Assembly (NCBI RefSeq): GCF_024171735.1
Contig: NZ_JAMTCH010000003.1
Span: forward strand, 1,786,841 to 1,850,840
Direction: 5' to 3'
Length of the DNA: 64,000 nt
Source: Prauserella alba
Lineage (GTDB): Bacteria > Actinomycetota > Actinomycetes > Mycobacteriales > Pseudonocardiaceae
The position numbers were made by a program, and so were the translations under genes. The notes beneath the pieces were generated by a model. It did no database searches, had not been told where the DNA came from, and saw nothing but the letters and a program-made list of their open reading frames with translations. Shown one piece after another: positions 25,356 to 33,505 of the stretch (its first letter is position 1; each line of letters starts with the position of its first letter).

Positions 25356-26616
25356 CGGGACCCGCCTCTCCCTGCGCCGCCCCGGGTGCCGCACCGTCGC
25401 CCGCCACAGAGACACCGGTTTCACCGTCACCGGATTGCCGCGGAAAGTGGACCGCCAAGGCCGTGCCCTGGCCGGGGGTCGATTCCACGGTCCAGTGGCC
25501 GCCGAGGGCACGGGCGCGCGCACGCATGGCGGCGAGGCCGAAACCTCCGTCCCGCATGCCGGCGCGAGACGCGACCGCCTCGGGATCGAACCCCACCCCG
25601 TCGTCGACGACGTCCAAGCTGAGACTGGTGTCCATGTAGCTCAGTGTCACCTCCGCGCGCCCGGCTCCGGAATGCTGAATCGTGTTGTCCAACGCCGACT
25701 GGGCGACACGCAACAACGCGACCTCGTACGGCGTCGGAACCTCGTACGGGTCCCCGCTGAGGTGGAAGTGCACTGAAAGGCCGCCTTGCTGCTGCGTGTT
25801 CGTGCACAGTCGTCGGAGCGCGGCCGGTAACGAGCGGCCTTCCAGTTCCACCGGCGCCAACGCGTGGACCACCCGTCGCGCCTCAGCCAGGTTGTCCTGC
25901 GCCGCCCGGCGTGCCCGGACGACGTGTGGGGAGGCTTCGTCGGGCCGCTCGGGCAACGCTCGTTCCGCCGCCCGCAACAGCAGCTGGATGCTGGACAGGC
26001 CCTGTGCGACCGTGTCGTGTATCTCCCTGGCCAGCCGCTCACGCTCGGCGAACACGCCTGCCGAGTGTTCCGCCGCCGCCAGGTCGCTACGCGTGTCCCG
26101 CAATTCCTCGATGAGCCGGCGCCGTTGCTCGCTCTCCTGGTACAGCGCCTGGTAGCCGAGCACCGTCGCGACCGCCACCGCCGCACCGAGCGCAGGCCCG
26201 ATGACCGTGCCCACCGCGAACTCGCCTTGGTGCCACAGGAATCCCGCAATCGCCACAACTGTGGTTCCGGCAACACTCGCCAGCCCCCACCGTGTCGGCA
26301 ACAGGTGCAACTGGAGGAAGAACAACGGGAACGCCAGCCACACCCCGTCCGCTGTCAGCCACAGCAGCGCCAACCAGACGACCGCGAGCACGCCGAGCCA
26401 CACCGTCGCCCCGCGCGGCGAGCGCCCTACCCCGGGCAGCAACGGTCCTGCCCCGTAGACCACACCCAACGCGACAGTCACGGCGAGCACGGATGGTGCG
26501 TGCACCAGACCGCCGAGGAATGCACGCACGGCCGCGAGCACGAGCAGGCCTGCCATCAGCAGATGCAGGCAAATCCGCAGCACGCGAAGCGGGCGGTCGA
26601 GAGTGTGCGGGTTCAC
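25348..26616 (-). CDS. DesK-type sensor histidine kinase
   Basis: 422 aa. Five to six hydrophobic segments fill about residues 10-155, with little extracellular sequence, so it probably senses a signal within or at the membrane. The HisKA_3 box is ERLAREIHDTVAQGLSSIQLLL; the HATPase domain has SALDNTIQHSGAGRAEV and DDGVGFDPE with GFGLAAMRARARALGG. GTG start with GAGGAGG. Its gene ends 8 bp inside the regulator gene. Probably controls the ABC transporter at 26801-28574. Confidence 0.9.
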   Translation of the reverse strand: MNPHTLDRPLRVLRICLHLLMAGLLVLAAVRAFLGGLVHAPSVLAVTVALGVVYGAGPLLPGVGRSPRGATVWLGVLAVVWLALLWLTADGVWLAFPLFFLQLHLLPTRWGLASVAGTTVVAIAGFLWHQGEFAVGTVIGPALGAAVAVATVLGYQALYQESEQRRRLIEELRDTRSDLAAAEHSAGVFAERERLAREIHDTVAQGLSSIQLLLRAAERALPERPDEASPHVVRARRAAQDNLAEARRVVHALAPVELEGRSLPAALRRLCTNTQQQGGLSVHFHLSGDPYEVPTPYEVALLRVAQSALDNTIQHSGAGRAEVTLSYMDTSLSLDVVDDGVGFDPEAVASRAGMRDGGFGLAAMRARARALGGHWTVESTPGQGTALAVHFPRQSGDGETGVSVAGDGAAPGAAQGEAGPDE

Positions 26617-26800
26617 GAGCGCTGACCTCCTCCGCAGCCCAGTGTGGGCACCGCCGCGAGGTACCGCATCAATCGAAAGTTGGACCCGGCCGTCATTTCT
26701 TCGGCACTACAGAACCGAACCGCGGTGCGATGAGGCACGGCCCGCCGCGGATCAGAGTGGATGACGTATCGGACGTCGACAGGAAAAGGACGGCAGGAAC

Positions 26801-27871
26801 GTGTTCGTCGCGTGGCGGGATCTGCGATTCGCGAAAGGGCGGTTCACCCTGATGGGGTCCGTCGTCATCCTGATGACGTTACTGGTCAGTCTGCTGACCG
26901 GCTTGACTGCGGGGCTCGGCGCGCAGAGCGCCTCGGCGGTCACCGGCCTGGACGCGGACCACATCACCTTCGCAGCGCCGGCGGACGGTGAAGATCCGTC
27001 GTTCACGCGGTCTGTCGTTCACCCGAAGCAATGGCAGCGGCTCGCGGACACTCCGGGTGTCACGGGCGCACACCCGCTCGGGGTCGCCACCGTAGAGGGC
27101 GACACCGGCACCCGCGGAGGCACCGCGGCCCTGTCCGCATTCGGCGTCGAGCCTGGGTCCGCTCTCGCCCCCGGCCCGGTCTCCACCGGTACCGCCATAC
27201 TCTCCACCGCGGCCGCCGAGGAGCTGTCCGCGCGGCCCGGCGACTCCCTCACGCTCGCGGGCCACCGGTTGACCGTCGGTCCCGTCGCCGGCGACGCATC
27301 GTTCAACCACACTCCGGTGGTGTGGTTGAGCCTGTCCGACTGGCAGCGCCTCGCGCCGGGATCCGGCCCACGCGCCACGGTCGTGGCGCTGCGCACGACC
27401 GCTACCTCCGAGCTCGGCCCGGCCGATGCGCAGCTGAGCACCACCACCGTCACCACCGGCGATGCACTGTCGGCCATCGGTTCCTACACCGCCGAGAACG
27501 GCTCACTCCAGCTGATGCGCGGCTTCCTCTTCGCGATCGCGGCACTCGTCATCGGCGCGTTCTTCACCGTGTGGACCATCCAGCGCAGTCGCGACATCGC
27601 CGTACTGAAGGCTCTCGGCGCCACCACGACGTACCTGTTGCGGGACGCACTCGGCCAGGTGGTGGTGCTGCTTGTCGCCGGCACCGGGATCGGCGCAGGC
27701 CTTGCCGCCGGAGTCGGCTCCGCCGTCGCCGACACGGTGCCGTTCGTGCTCGACCCGAAGACCGTGCTGTTGCCGCCGCTGGCGATGATCCTCCTCGGTG
27801 TCGCCGGCGCGGCGCTCGCCGTCCGCCGCGTTACCGCGGTCGACCCGCTGAACGCCCTGTCCCACCACTGA
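26801..27871 (+). CDS. FtsX/MacB-like ABC transporter permease
   Basis: 356 aa. TM1 near residues 15-40 (GSVVILMTLLVSLLTGLTAGL), a large extracytoplasmic domain about 45-225, then three C-terminal membrane segments ending in the FtsX motif region RSRDIAVLKALGATTTYLL. GTG start with GGCAGGAAC. The ATPase gene follows after 16 bp. MacB-type systems act on lipids, peptides or antibiotics from the outer leaflet by mechanotransmission rather than conventional transport. Divergent from the DesK/NarL system, suggesting cell-envelope stress control. Confidence 0.87.
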   Translation: MFVAWRDLRFAKGRFTLMGSVVILMTLLVSLLTGLTAGLGAQSASAVTGLDADHITFAAPADGEDPSFTRSVVHPKQWQRLADTPGVTGAHPLGVATVEGDTGTRGGTAALSAFGVEPGSALAPGPVSTGTAILSTAAAEELSARPGDSLTLAGHRLTVGPVAGDASFNHTPVVWLSLSDWQRLAPGSGPRATVVALRTTATSELGPADAQLSTTTVTTGDALSAIGSYTAENGSLQLMRGFLFAIAALVIGAFFTVWTIQRSRDIAVLKALGATTTYLLRDALGQVVVLLVAGTGIGAGLAAGVGSAVADTVPFVLDPKTVLLPPLAMILLGVAGAALAVRRVTAVDPLNALSHH

Positions 27872-27887
27872 TTCGAAGGAGCCGACC

Positions 27888-28574
27888 ATGGGCCTGCAAC
27901 TCGCCGGCATCACTCTGACCTACCCCGATGGGGACGGTTCCCTGACCGCACTGGACGACGTCAGCCTGGAGGCACCCAGCGGCCACGTCACAGCTGTCGT
28001 CGGCCCGTCGGGGTCGGGCAAATCAAGCCTACTGGCCGTGGCCGCGATGCTGATCACACCGGACAGCGGACGACTCGTCATTGACGGTATCGAGACGTCC
28101 GGTCTGGACCGCCACGCGCGTACTGCGCTGCGCCGGAGCAGCATCGGCATCGTGTTCCAACAGCCCAATCTCCTGGCGTCGCTCACGGCTGCCGAACAGC
28201 TGCAGGTCATGGCGCACCTCGACGGCACGTCACCTCGGGCCGCGACTGCGCGCGCGGCCGAGCTGCTCGACGCCGTCGACCTCGTCGACAAGGCGGGGAA
28301 CCTGCCCGGACAGTTGTCCGGCGGGCAGCAGCAACGGGTGAACATTGCACGCGCGCTGATGAACGAGCCGAGCGTGCTGCTCGTCGACGAGCCCACCAGC
28401 GCCCTCGACCGGCAGCGCGGCGGCGCCGTCATCGACCTGCTCACGGCGATCACCCACAGCAGGGAAACCGCGACCGTGCTCGTCACCCACGACCGCTCAC
28501 ATCTGGACGGCGTCGACGCGGTGTACGAGGTCGTCGACGGCCGCATCCGCGAGCTTTCCCGGGCACGACCGTGA
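27888..28574 (+). CDS. MacB/LolD-type ABC transporter ATPase
   Basis: 228 aa. Walker A GPSGSGKSSL, Q-loop FQQPNLLASLTAAEQL, signature LSGGQQQRVNIARAL, Walker B VLLVDEPTSALD, and H-loop LVTHDRS. Sequence is the LolD/MacB/FtsE class that pairs with FtsX-type permeases, matching the gene 16 bp upstream. ATG start; AAGGAG upstream. No dedicated periplasmic protein follows, so the unit is a two-gene transporter under the divergent kinase-regulator pair. Confidence 0.92.
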   Translation: MGLQLAGITLTYPDGDGSLTALDDVSLEAPSGHVTAVVGPSGSGKSSLLAVAAMLITPDSGRLVIDGIETSGLDRHARTALRRSSIGIVFQQPNLLASLTAAEQLQVMAHLDGTSPRAATARAAELLDAVDLVDKAGNLPGQLSGGQQQRVNIARALMNEPSVLLVDEPTSALDRQRGGAVIDLLTAITHSRETATVLVTHDRSHLDGVDAVYEVVDGRIRELSRARP

Positions 28575-28688
28575 ACCCACACCGCGGTCGGGCCCCGAGT
28601 CACCGAGCAGTCCGTCCCACGGTTCCTTGCCGAGCCACTACCCAGCGCCGTGCACACGTCGATACCCCTCCCGGGTAAGGTGGGCGTC

Positions 28689-29237
28689 ATGGAGTGCGGG
28701 CGAGCACGATGGTGGCTACTGACGCTGCTCGCCCTGCCTGTCCTGTTCGGCGTGGTCGGTATGCACGCCCTCGTGACCACGCCCGCTCCACCGGCTGCAG
28801 CAACCCCCGCGATCGCGAACACCACCGCAGGCCACGACGTCTCGGACGACCGCGGTTCGGACCACAGCGTTTCAGGCCGCAGCGTTTCGGACGACAGCGT
28901 CGCGTTGCACAGCGTCAGGCTGCACGCCGGGCACGGGCCACGGGCGGAGTCTTCCCATGATGCTCGCCTCCAGCCAGGCACGGAGCCGCACGCCGGCGCC
29001 GCGTCACAGGGCGACACCGGGCCGCACGCCGATCACGACGGCCTGCACCAGCTGCTCCATCTGTGCCTCGCGATACTGGCCGCAGCCGGACTCGTCGTAC
29101 TGGCCGCCCCGTTGCTCACCCGGCTACGCCCGGCCACGGCAGCGAGGCGACCGCCGCAGCCGGGCGGCCGGCTGCCGGTGCAGCGACCGCCGCCGACGTC
29201 CCGGCGGCTCGCGCAGCTCTGTGTGATGCGGACCTGA
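28689..29237 (+). CDS. DUF6153-family small membrane protein
   Basis: About 182 aa. Short basic N-terminus, TM near residues 8-28 (WWLLTLLALPVLFGVVGMHAL), a His/Ser/Asp-rich extracytoplasmic segment (many GHD and H residues), second TM about 130-150 (LCLAILAAAGLVVLAAPLL), and the family ending PPPTSRRLAQLCVMRT. This layout matches DUF6153 proteins of actinomycetes, often next to a DUF305 gene, as here (70 bp). ATG 28689 has AAGGTGG. Function unknown; the His-rich loop suggests metal binding, perhaps copper, as inference. Confidence 0.72.
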   Translation: MECGRARWWLLTLLALPVLFGVVGMHALVTTPAPPAAATPAIANTTAGHDVSDDRGSDHSVSGRSVSDDSVALHSVRLHAGHGPRAESSHDARLQPGTEPHAGAASQGDTGPHADHDGLHQLLHLCLAILAAAGLVVLAAPLLTRLRPATAARRPPQPGGRLPVQRPPPTSRRLAQLCVMRT

Positions 29238-29307
29238 TCGGCACCACGGCGCACAACGCGCCGGAGCCCGATCGATCGCACCTCATCACACAGGAGTCCA
29301 CACCACC

Positions 29308-29961
29308 ATGAAGAGCACCAACGCGGCGGCCACCGCCGCGGCACTGACCGCTGCCCTCGTCCTGACCGGCTGCGCCGGTCAGGACACCTCCGGCGGCACG
29401 CCGACCTCCACACCGGCAGTCTCGACCACATCGGAGCCGGCCACATCGGAGTCAGGCACGCCGAAGCCGGCCACGTCGGAGCCGGGCATGCGGGCATCGG
29501 CCGAGCACAACGACGCCGACATCGCTTTCGCCCAGGGCATGATCCCGCACCACCGGCAGGCGATCGAGATGTCGGAACTGGCCGACGACCGTGCGGGCAG
29601 CCCGGAGCTGCGCCGGCTCGCGGCGAGGATCGAACGCGCACAGGCCCCTGAGATCGCCACCCTGCGCGGATTCCTCTCGTCGTGGGATGCGCCGGAATCC
29701 GCCACGGACCACGGTGCCGGCGAGCACAGCGGCATGTCCGGCATGATGACCGACGAGCAGCTCCGGCGGCTCGAACGGTCCGACGGGACCACGTTCGATC
29801 GCCTGTTCCTGGACATGATGATCGACCACCACGAGGGAGCGCTCCGGATGGCCCGGGACCAGCTCGCGAACGGGACCAGCCCGGAAGCGACGGAACTGGC
29901 CAGGGAGATCATCGACACCCAGCGAGCCGAGATCACCGAGATGCGCGGCCTGCTCGAGTAG
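29308..29961 (+). CDS. DUF305-family lipoprotein
   Basis: 217 aa. Signal peptide with lipobox LTGC (Cys22) and a Thr/Ser/Pro-rich linker with a repeated PATSE motif, then the DUF305 four-helix domain with two hallmark pairs: GMIPHHRQAIEM and MMIDHHEGALRM, plus Met-rich SGMSGMMTDEQ. DUF305 proteins are often copper-linked, and the paired HH and Met clusters fit metal handling at the cell surface. Downstream of the DUF6153 gene in one probable operon. CAGGAG precedes the ATG. Confidence 0.9.
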   Translation: MKSTNAAATAAALTAALVLTGCAGQDTSGGTPTSTPAVSTTSEPATSESGTPKPATSEPGMRASAEHNDADIAFAQGMIPHHRQAIEMSELADDRAGSPELRRLAARIERAQAPEIATLRGFLSSWDAPESATDHGAGEHSGMSGMMTDEQLRRLERSDGTTFDRLFLDMMIDHHEGALRMARDQLANGTSPEATELAREIIDTQRAEITEMRGLLE

Positions 29962-30071
29962 CCGGCCACGGCGGCGGGATTCCCGCGGCGCCGCTGGTGC
30001 GCCGTTCACCTGACACGGCGACGGTCCGAGACGGTCCGAGACGGTCCGCCGTCCCCGGCGTCCCGCCCGGG

Positions 30072-30126
30072 CGCCCCGAGCAGTGCGCACGTTGCGCCGC
30101 CGACCGGCCGCGCACTGCTCGGGGCG
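30072..30126. terminator. Perfect 17-bp stem-loop between convergent genes
   Basis: Arms at 30072-30088 and 30110-30126 are exact reverse complements (core GCAGTGCGC / GCGCACTGC) with a 21-nt loop. It lies between the DUF305 gene and the convergent Cache gene, so a bidirectional terminator is plausible. No T run follows on either side, so it would be a non-canonical terminator, or an inverted repeat of another kind. Confidence 0.5.
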
Positions 30127-30190
30127 GCGCATTGCCCGGGGCCGCGTACCGCCCGGGGCCGCGTACTGCCCGGGGCCGACTATTGCCCGA
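30117..30190. repeat. 17-bp tandem repeat
   Basis: Unit GCCCGGGGCCGCGTACY: copies at 30134-30150, 30151-30167 (differing in one base) and 30168-30184 (3' part diverged), with a degenerate copy at 30117-30133 that overlaps the hairpin arm and a partial one after 30185. A 10-bp unit GACGGTCCGA is also repeated three times at about 30020-30048. The repeats end before the 3' end of the Cache gene. Confidence 0.7.
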
Positions 30191-30215
30191 CGCGGCGCCG
30201 GTTCGGATCACGCCG

Positions 30216-30929
30216 TCACCGCGGAGTTCCGACAAGCCGCCAGCTCACGTGCCCGCCGACGTCGACCGCGTCCGACCATCCGTCCCCCGGGGCCCGCTGC
30301 AGCAGGGTTCCGCTCCACCAGCGGGCGCTGGTCGAGGCCACGACCCGATCGTGCTCGTTGACGAGGACCGTGTCCTGCGGGGCCGAGCGCAACGATTCGA
30401 TCAGCAGTCGTTCGACACCCTCGACCGCCACGTCGGCACCCAGCACGTCGACGTACCCGTCGGCGTGCGCCACCGGCACGGCCAGCGTGATGGTGTGTTC
30501 GTTGGTCCCGCCGAAGTCCACGAACGGGCCCGTGACGGTCGCCCTTCGGTTCGCGCGCGGCAACGCGAACCACTCCTTGCCCACGTAGTCGTAGAAGTGG
30601 TTGTGCTCCGGGTCGAGGTTGTGGCGGACGAACTCGGCCGGTTCGCCGCCCTCACTGCGCCACCACTCCATCCAACGTGGCGAGTCGGCGAGATGCCCGT
30701 CGTCGAGGGCGAGCCCCACGCCCTGCACGAAGTCCCGGTGCCGGTCGATCACCGCCAGCAGCGCCGGCTGTACGGGCGCCAGGTCGGCGCGGCGCAGCGG
30801 CCGTTCCGCCGGCGCGAGCGTCCGCACCAGGTCACCGGCCGTGGCGCCGAGGTCGGCCAGTACGCGGTCGATTCGTTCCCTGATGCGGTCCGCGGGACGG
30901 CGCAGCGACGCCAGGTCTGCCTCGTTCAC
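30216..30929 (-). CDS. Stand-alone Cache-domain protein
   Basis: 237 aa with no signal peptide or membrane segment seen. Residues about 50-230 look like a single Cache sensor module: RHRDFVQGVGLALDD, WMEWWRSEGGEPAEF, and FYDYVGKEWFALPRANRRATVTGPFVDFGGTNEHTITLAVPV. Extracellular sensor domains of receptors have this layout, but here the domain is free and apparently cytoplasmic. It follows a FadR-type regulator by 31 bp on the same strand and is divergent from an oxidase and EutH transporter. It may act as ligand-sensing partner of the regulator; hypothesis only. GTG start with GAAGG. Confidence 0.72.
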   Translation of the reverse strand: MNEADLASLRRPADRIRERIDRVLADLGATAGDLVRTLAPAERPLRRADLAPVQPALLAVIDRHRDFVQGVGLALDDGHLADSPRWMEWWRSEGGEPAEFVRHNLDPEHNHFYDYVGKEWFALPRANRRATVTGPFVDFGGTNEHTITLAVPVAHADGYVDVLGADVAVEGVERLLIESLRSAPQDTVLVNEHDRVVASTSARWWSGTLLQRAPGDGWSDAVDVGGHVSWRLVGTPR

Positions 30930-30960
30930 GATCCTTCACCTTCTCGCCTGCGCGTTGGCG

Positions 30961-31707
30961 TCATCCTGGTTCACCGCGCACCGCCAGGTCCAGGTGCAGA
31001 TCGAGCAGGTGCTGGACCCGGCCTTCGACGTTGCGCATCACCACGTCGCGCGCCGTGTCCGCGTCGGCACCGTCGACCGCGGAGATGAGTGCGGTGTGCG
31101 CGCTCTCCGTCACCGGATGATGGTCGGCCTCCCCGCCCACCATCCAGAACAGCGACGCCAACTCGTCGTGCAGATGGACGATGGCCTGCGTCAGCCGCGC
31201 CGAGTGGGCGATCACGCCGATCTCGATGTGGAAACGACTGTCCGCGCGGCGCCGCTCGTCCGCGGTCTCGGCGGTGCGGAACTGGTCGGCCAGCGACCGC
31301 AGGTGGTCCACGTCGTCCCCGACCGCACGCTGCGCCGCCAGGTGTGCCGCACCGCCGACCACGGCCGCGCACGCGTCACCGAGATCACGCAACGAATCGG
31401 CGCTGCGCTCGCGCAACCGGTTCATCACGGCCTCGGGTGGCGGTTGCGTGGCACTCCGCACGAAGCTGCCGCCGCCCCGGCCACGGCGGGTTTCGATCAC
31501 GCCGCGCTGACGCAGGGTCTCCAAAGCCTGACGGAGTGTTCCGGTGGAGATTCCCAGCTCGGCCGCGAGTTCGGACTCCGGCGGCAACCGGTCTCCGTGA
31601 CTGAGCAGCCCGACGGCGACGGCCGTCTCCAGTTGCCGGGCCACGTTCTGCGGGAGGCCCGGACCTTCGGTGGCGTCCAACCGCAGATACGCAGCAAAAC
31701 TCGACAC
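30961..31707 (-). CDS. FadR-type GntR-family regulator
   Basis: 248 aa. Winged HTH: LPPESELAAELGISTGTLRQALETLRQRGVIETRRGRGGGSFV. The C-terminal FCD ligand domain has ADSRFHIEIGVIAHSARL and ESAHTALISAVDGAD, with His residues positioned for metal-assisted acid binding. GTG start at 31707 with AGAGGAAAC. It precedes the Cache gene and is divergent from the oxidase/EutH pair by 506 bp; probably represses that pair until a substrate appears. A TTAAATTTAA palindrome at 31840-31849 in the gap is one possible site. Confidence 0.87.
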   Translation of the reverse strand: MSSFAAYLRLDATEGPGLPQNVARQLETAVAVGLLSHGDRLPPESELAAELGISTGTLRQALETLRQRGVIETRRGRGGGSFVRSATQPPPEAVMNRLRERSADSLRDLGDACAAVVGGAAHLAAQRAVGDDVDHLRSLADQFRTAETADERRRADSRFHIEIGVIAHSARLTQAIVHLHDELASLFWMVGGEADHHPVTESAHTALISAVDGADADTARDVVMRNVEGRVQHLLDLHLDLAVRGEPG

Positions 31708-32213
31708 CGTTGTGTTTCCTCTGCTCACGAAGCTAGTCCAGGCGGGTTCGACGTGCGGATGGGAACGAATCGCTCGCCTGTCACGGTACGGCACCGATCC
31801 GGCGACCCCCTGTCACCCGGCTTCACACCGACTTGTCATTTAAATTTAAGTGTTTTATGTTTCCTGCGCCGCCGTCCACTCGGGGCACCGCGGGCAGCGT
31901 TCACCGCCGAACCCGGCCCGCCGGTGCCGTCGACGAGCCTTCGGGGAGCAGGTCCCATGACGACGCAGTCGGGCCACCGGCGCACGCGGGCCGGCATCCG
32001 GTCCCGGAGCCTCCACAGGGCTCCACGGCGACCGTCCGGCACCCCGTCCCCGGACGCGGCATGCCGTGGTCAACGCGTCCTGATCGGTCCTGGATCTCCG
32101 GGGCCGATGCCGGCCCGCACCGCTCCACCCGTATTGCGCCGTCCGCGCGGGCGACGCGGAGACGCGGGCCGGGGCGCTGACCGAGATCCGCTGCACAAGA
32201 TCGGAGCATCCAC
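31708..32213. promoter_or_regulatory. Divergent control region with AT-rich promoter-like segment
   Basis: 506 bp gap without a convincing gene. An AT-rich island at 31833-31861 stands out in GC-rich sequence: TTGTCA (31833-31838), 17-bp spacer, TATGTT (31856-31861), a good sigma-70-like promoter facing the oxidase. The spacer contains the perfect palindrome TTAAATTTAA (31840-31849), placed for repression by the divergent FadR-type protein. The remaining 350 bp to the start codon would be a long leader; an 86-codon frame there is not credible. Confidence 0.5.
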
Positions 32214-33476
32214 ATGACCGAGCCATCGCTGTCCGCACCTGTCAGCTACGACCGGGTCTGGACCAACTGGGCGGGCAACCACACCGTCACAGCGTCGATG
32301 TACGCCCGGCCCCGGGACGAATCCGAGGTCGTCGACGCCGTCCGGTACGCGATCCGGCAGGGCATGAACGTGCGGGTCGCGGGAACCGGTCACTCGTTCA
32401 CGCCGATCGTGCCGACCGGCGGTCTCATGCTCGATCTGACCCAGCTCAGCGGCGTGACGTCGACGGACCCGCAGCGATTGCGAGCCTCGGCACTGGCGGG
32501 CACCACGGTGGGCAGGCTCGGCGAGCCGCTGTGGGACGCCGGGCTGTCGCTGTCCAACCAGGGCGACATCGACAAACAGGTCATCGCCGGTGCACTGGCG
32601 ACGGCCACGCACGGCTCCGGCATCGAACTGCCGAACATGTCGGCCGCCCTGCGTCGCGTGCGCCTGGTCGACGGGCACGGCGAGGTCGTCGAGATCGGTG
32701 AGGACCGGATGCGGGAGCTGCGGGCGGCACAGGTCGCGCTCGGCACGCTCGGCGTGATGCTCGAGGTGGAACTCGCGGTCTCCCCGAAGTACTACATCGC
32801 CGAGGAGATCAGCTACCGGCCCTGGCAGGAGATCGAGGAGTCCTGGGACGAGTTGATCGCGAACCACCGGCACTTCTCGTTCTTCTGGTGCCCCGCGGAC
32901 CACTCGGTGGACCTCTACCAACTCCCGGCACCTCCCGACCAGCCGATGCACAACCACTGCTACGTCAAGATCTACGACGAGGTCGAGGTCACCGAACCGG
33001 ACGGGCTCGTCTCCGACGACGTGGGCAACCGCACCGACCGTGCATACCGGGTCTACCCGGGCGGCTACGACGAGCCCTTCCACGAGATGGAGTACATGGT
33101 GCCCGCCGAACACGGCTTGGAGGCGCTCAACAAGATCCGGCGGTTGATGCTCGACGAGTTCCCCGACCAGCTCTATCCGATCGAGGTCCGCTGGACGGCT
33201 GCTGACGACGCGTACCTGTCGCCGAACTACCGGCGCGACACCATGGTGATCTCGGTGTCCGGCGCCCCCGGCACGGACTACTGGCCGTTCCTGCGCGCCG
33301 TCGACCGGCGATTGCAGCAGTACCAGGCCCGTCCGCACTGGGGCAAGATCCACTTCATGACGCGGGACCGGCTGGAGCAACTGTTCCCCGAGTTCGACAC
33401 GTTCGTCGCCGTGCGCAGGGAGTTCGACCCGGACGGCGTGTTCCTGAACGACCACCTGCGCCCGCTCCTGCGCTGA
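32214..33476 (+). CDS. D-arabinono/L-gulono-1,4-lactone oxidase-family flavoprotein
   Basis: 420 aa, FAD-linked oxidase of the VAO/PCMH fold. N-terminal FAD domain: NWAGN, VRVAGTGHSFTPI, SLSNQGDIDKQVIAGALATATHGSG. C-terminal ALO-type domain: FHEMEYMVPAEHG, PIEVRWTAADDAYLSPNYRRDT, and the family signature HWGKIH. It resembles mycobacterial L-gulono-1,4-lactone dehydrogenase more than alditol oxidase. ATG is supported by GGAGC. Transcribed with an EutH carrier 29 bp later, so the true substrate may be whatever that carrier imports rather than a sugar lactone. Confidence 0.82.
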   Translation: MTEPSLSAPVSYDRVWTNWAGNHTVTASMYARPRDESEVVDAVRYAIRQGMNVRVAGTGHSFTPIVPTGGLMLDLTQLSGVTSTDPQRLRASALAGTTVGRLGEPLWDAGLSLSNQGDIDKQVIAGALATATHGSGIELPNMSAALRRVRLVDGHGEVVEIGEDRMRELRAAQVALGTLGVMLEVELAVSPKYYIAEEISYRPWQEIEESWDELIANHRHFSFFWCPADHSVDLYQLPAPPDQPMHNHCYVKIYDEVEVTEPDGLVSDDVGNRTDRAYRVYPGGYDEPFHEMEYMVPAEHGLEALNKIRRLMLDEFPDQLYPIEVRWTAADDAYLSPNYRRDTMVISVSGAPGTDYWPFLRAVDRRLQQYQARPHWGKIHFMTRDRLEQLFPEFDTFVAVRREFDPDGVFLNDHLRPLLR

Positions 33477-33505
33477 CCCGTCCCCCACCGGAAGGAGGAG
33501 GACGC

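Noticed and set aside
30117-30190. Possible CRISPR array
   Set aside because: Copies are contiguous with no spacers, so it is a tandem repeat, not CRISPR.
31958-32217. 86-codon frame with GGGGAGC and ATGA overlap into the oxidase gene
   Set aside because: Sequence is Arg/Pro/Gly-rich with drifting codon usage and no homology pattern; overlap could be chance in GC-rich DNA.
32070-33488. 472-codon minus-strand frame
   Set aside because: Mirror of the ALO-type oxidase; the plus-strand protein has all family motifs.
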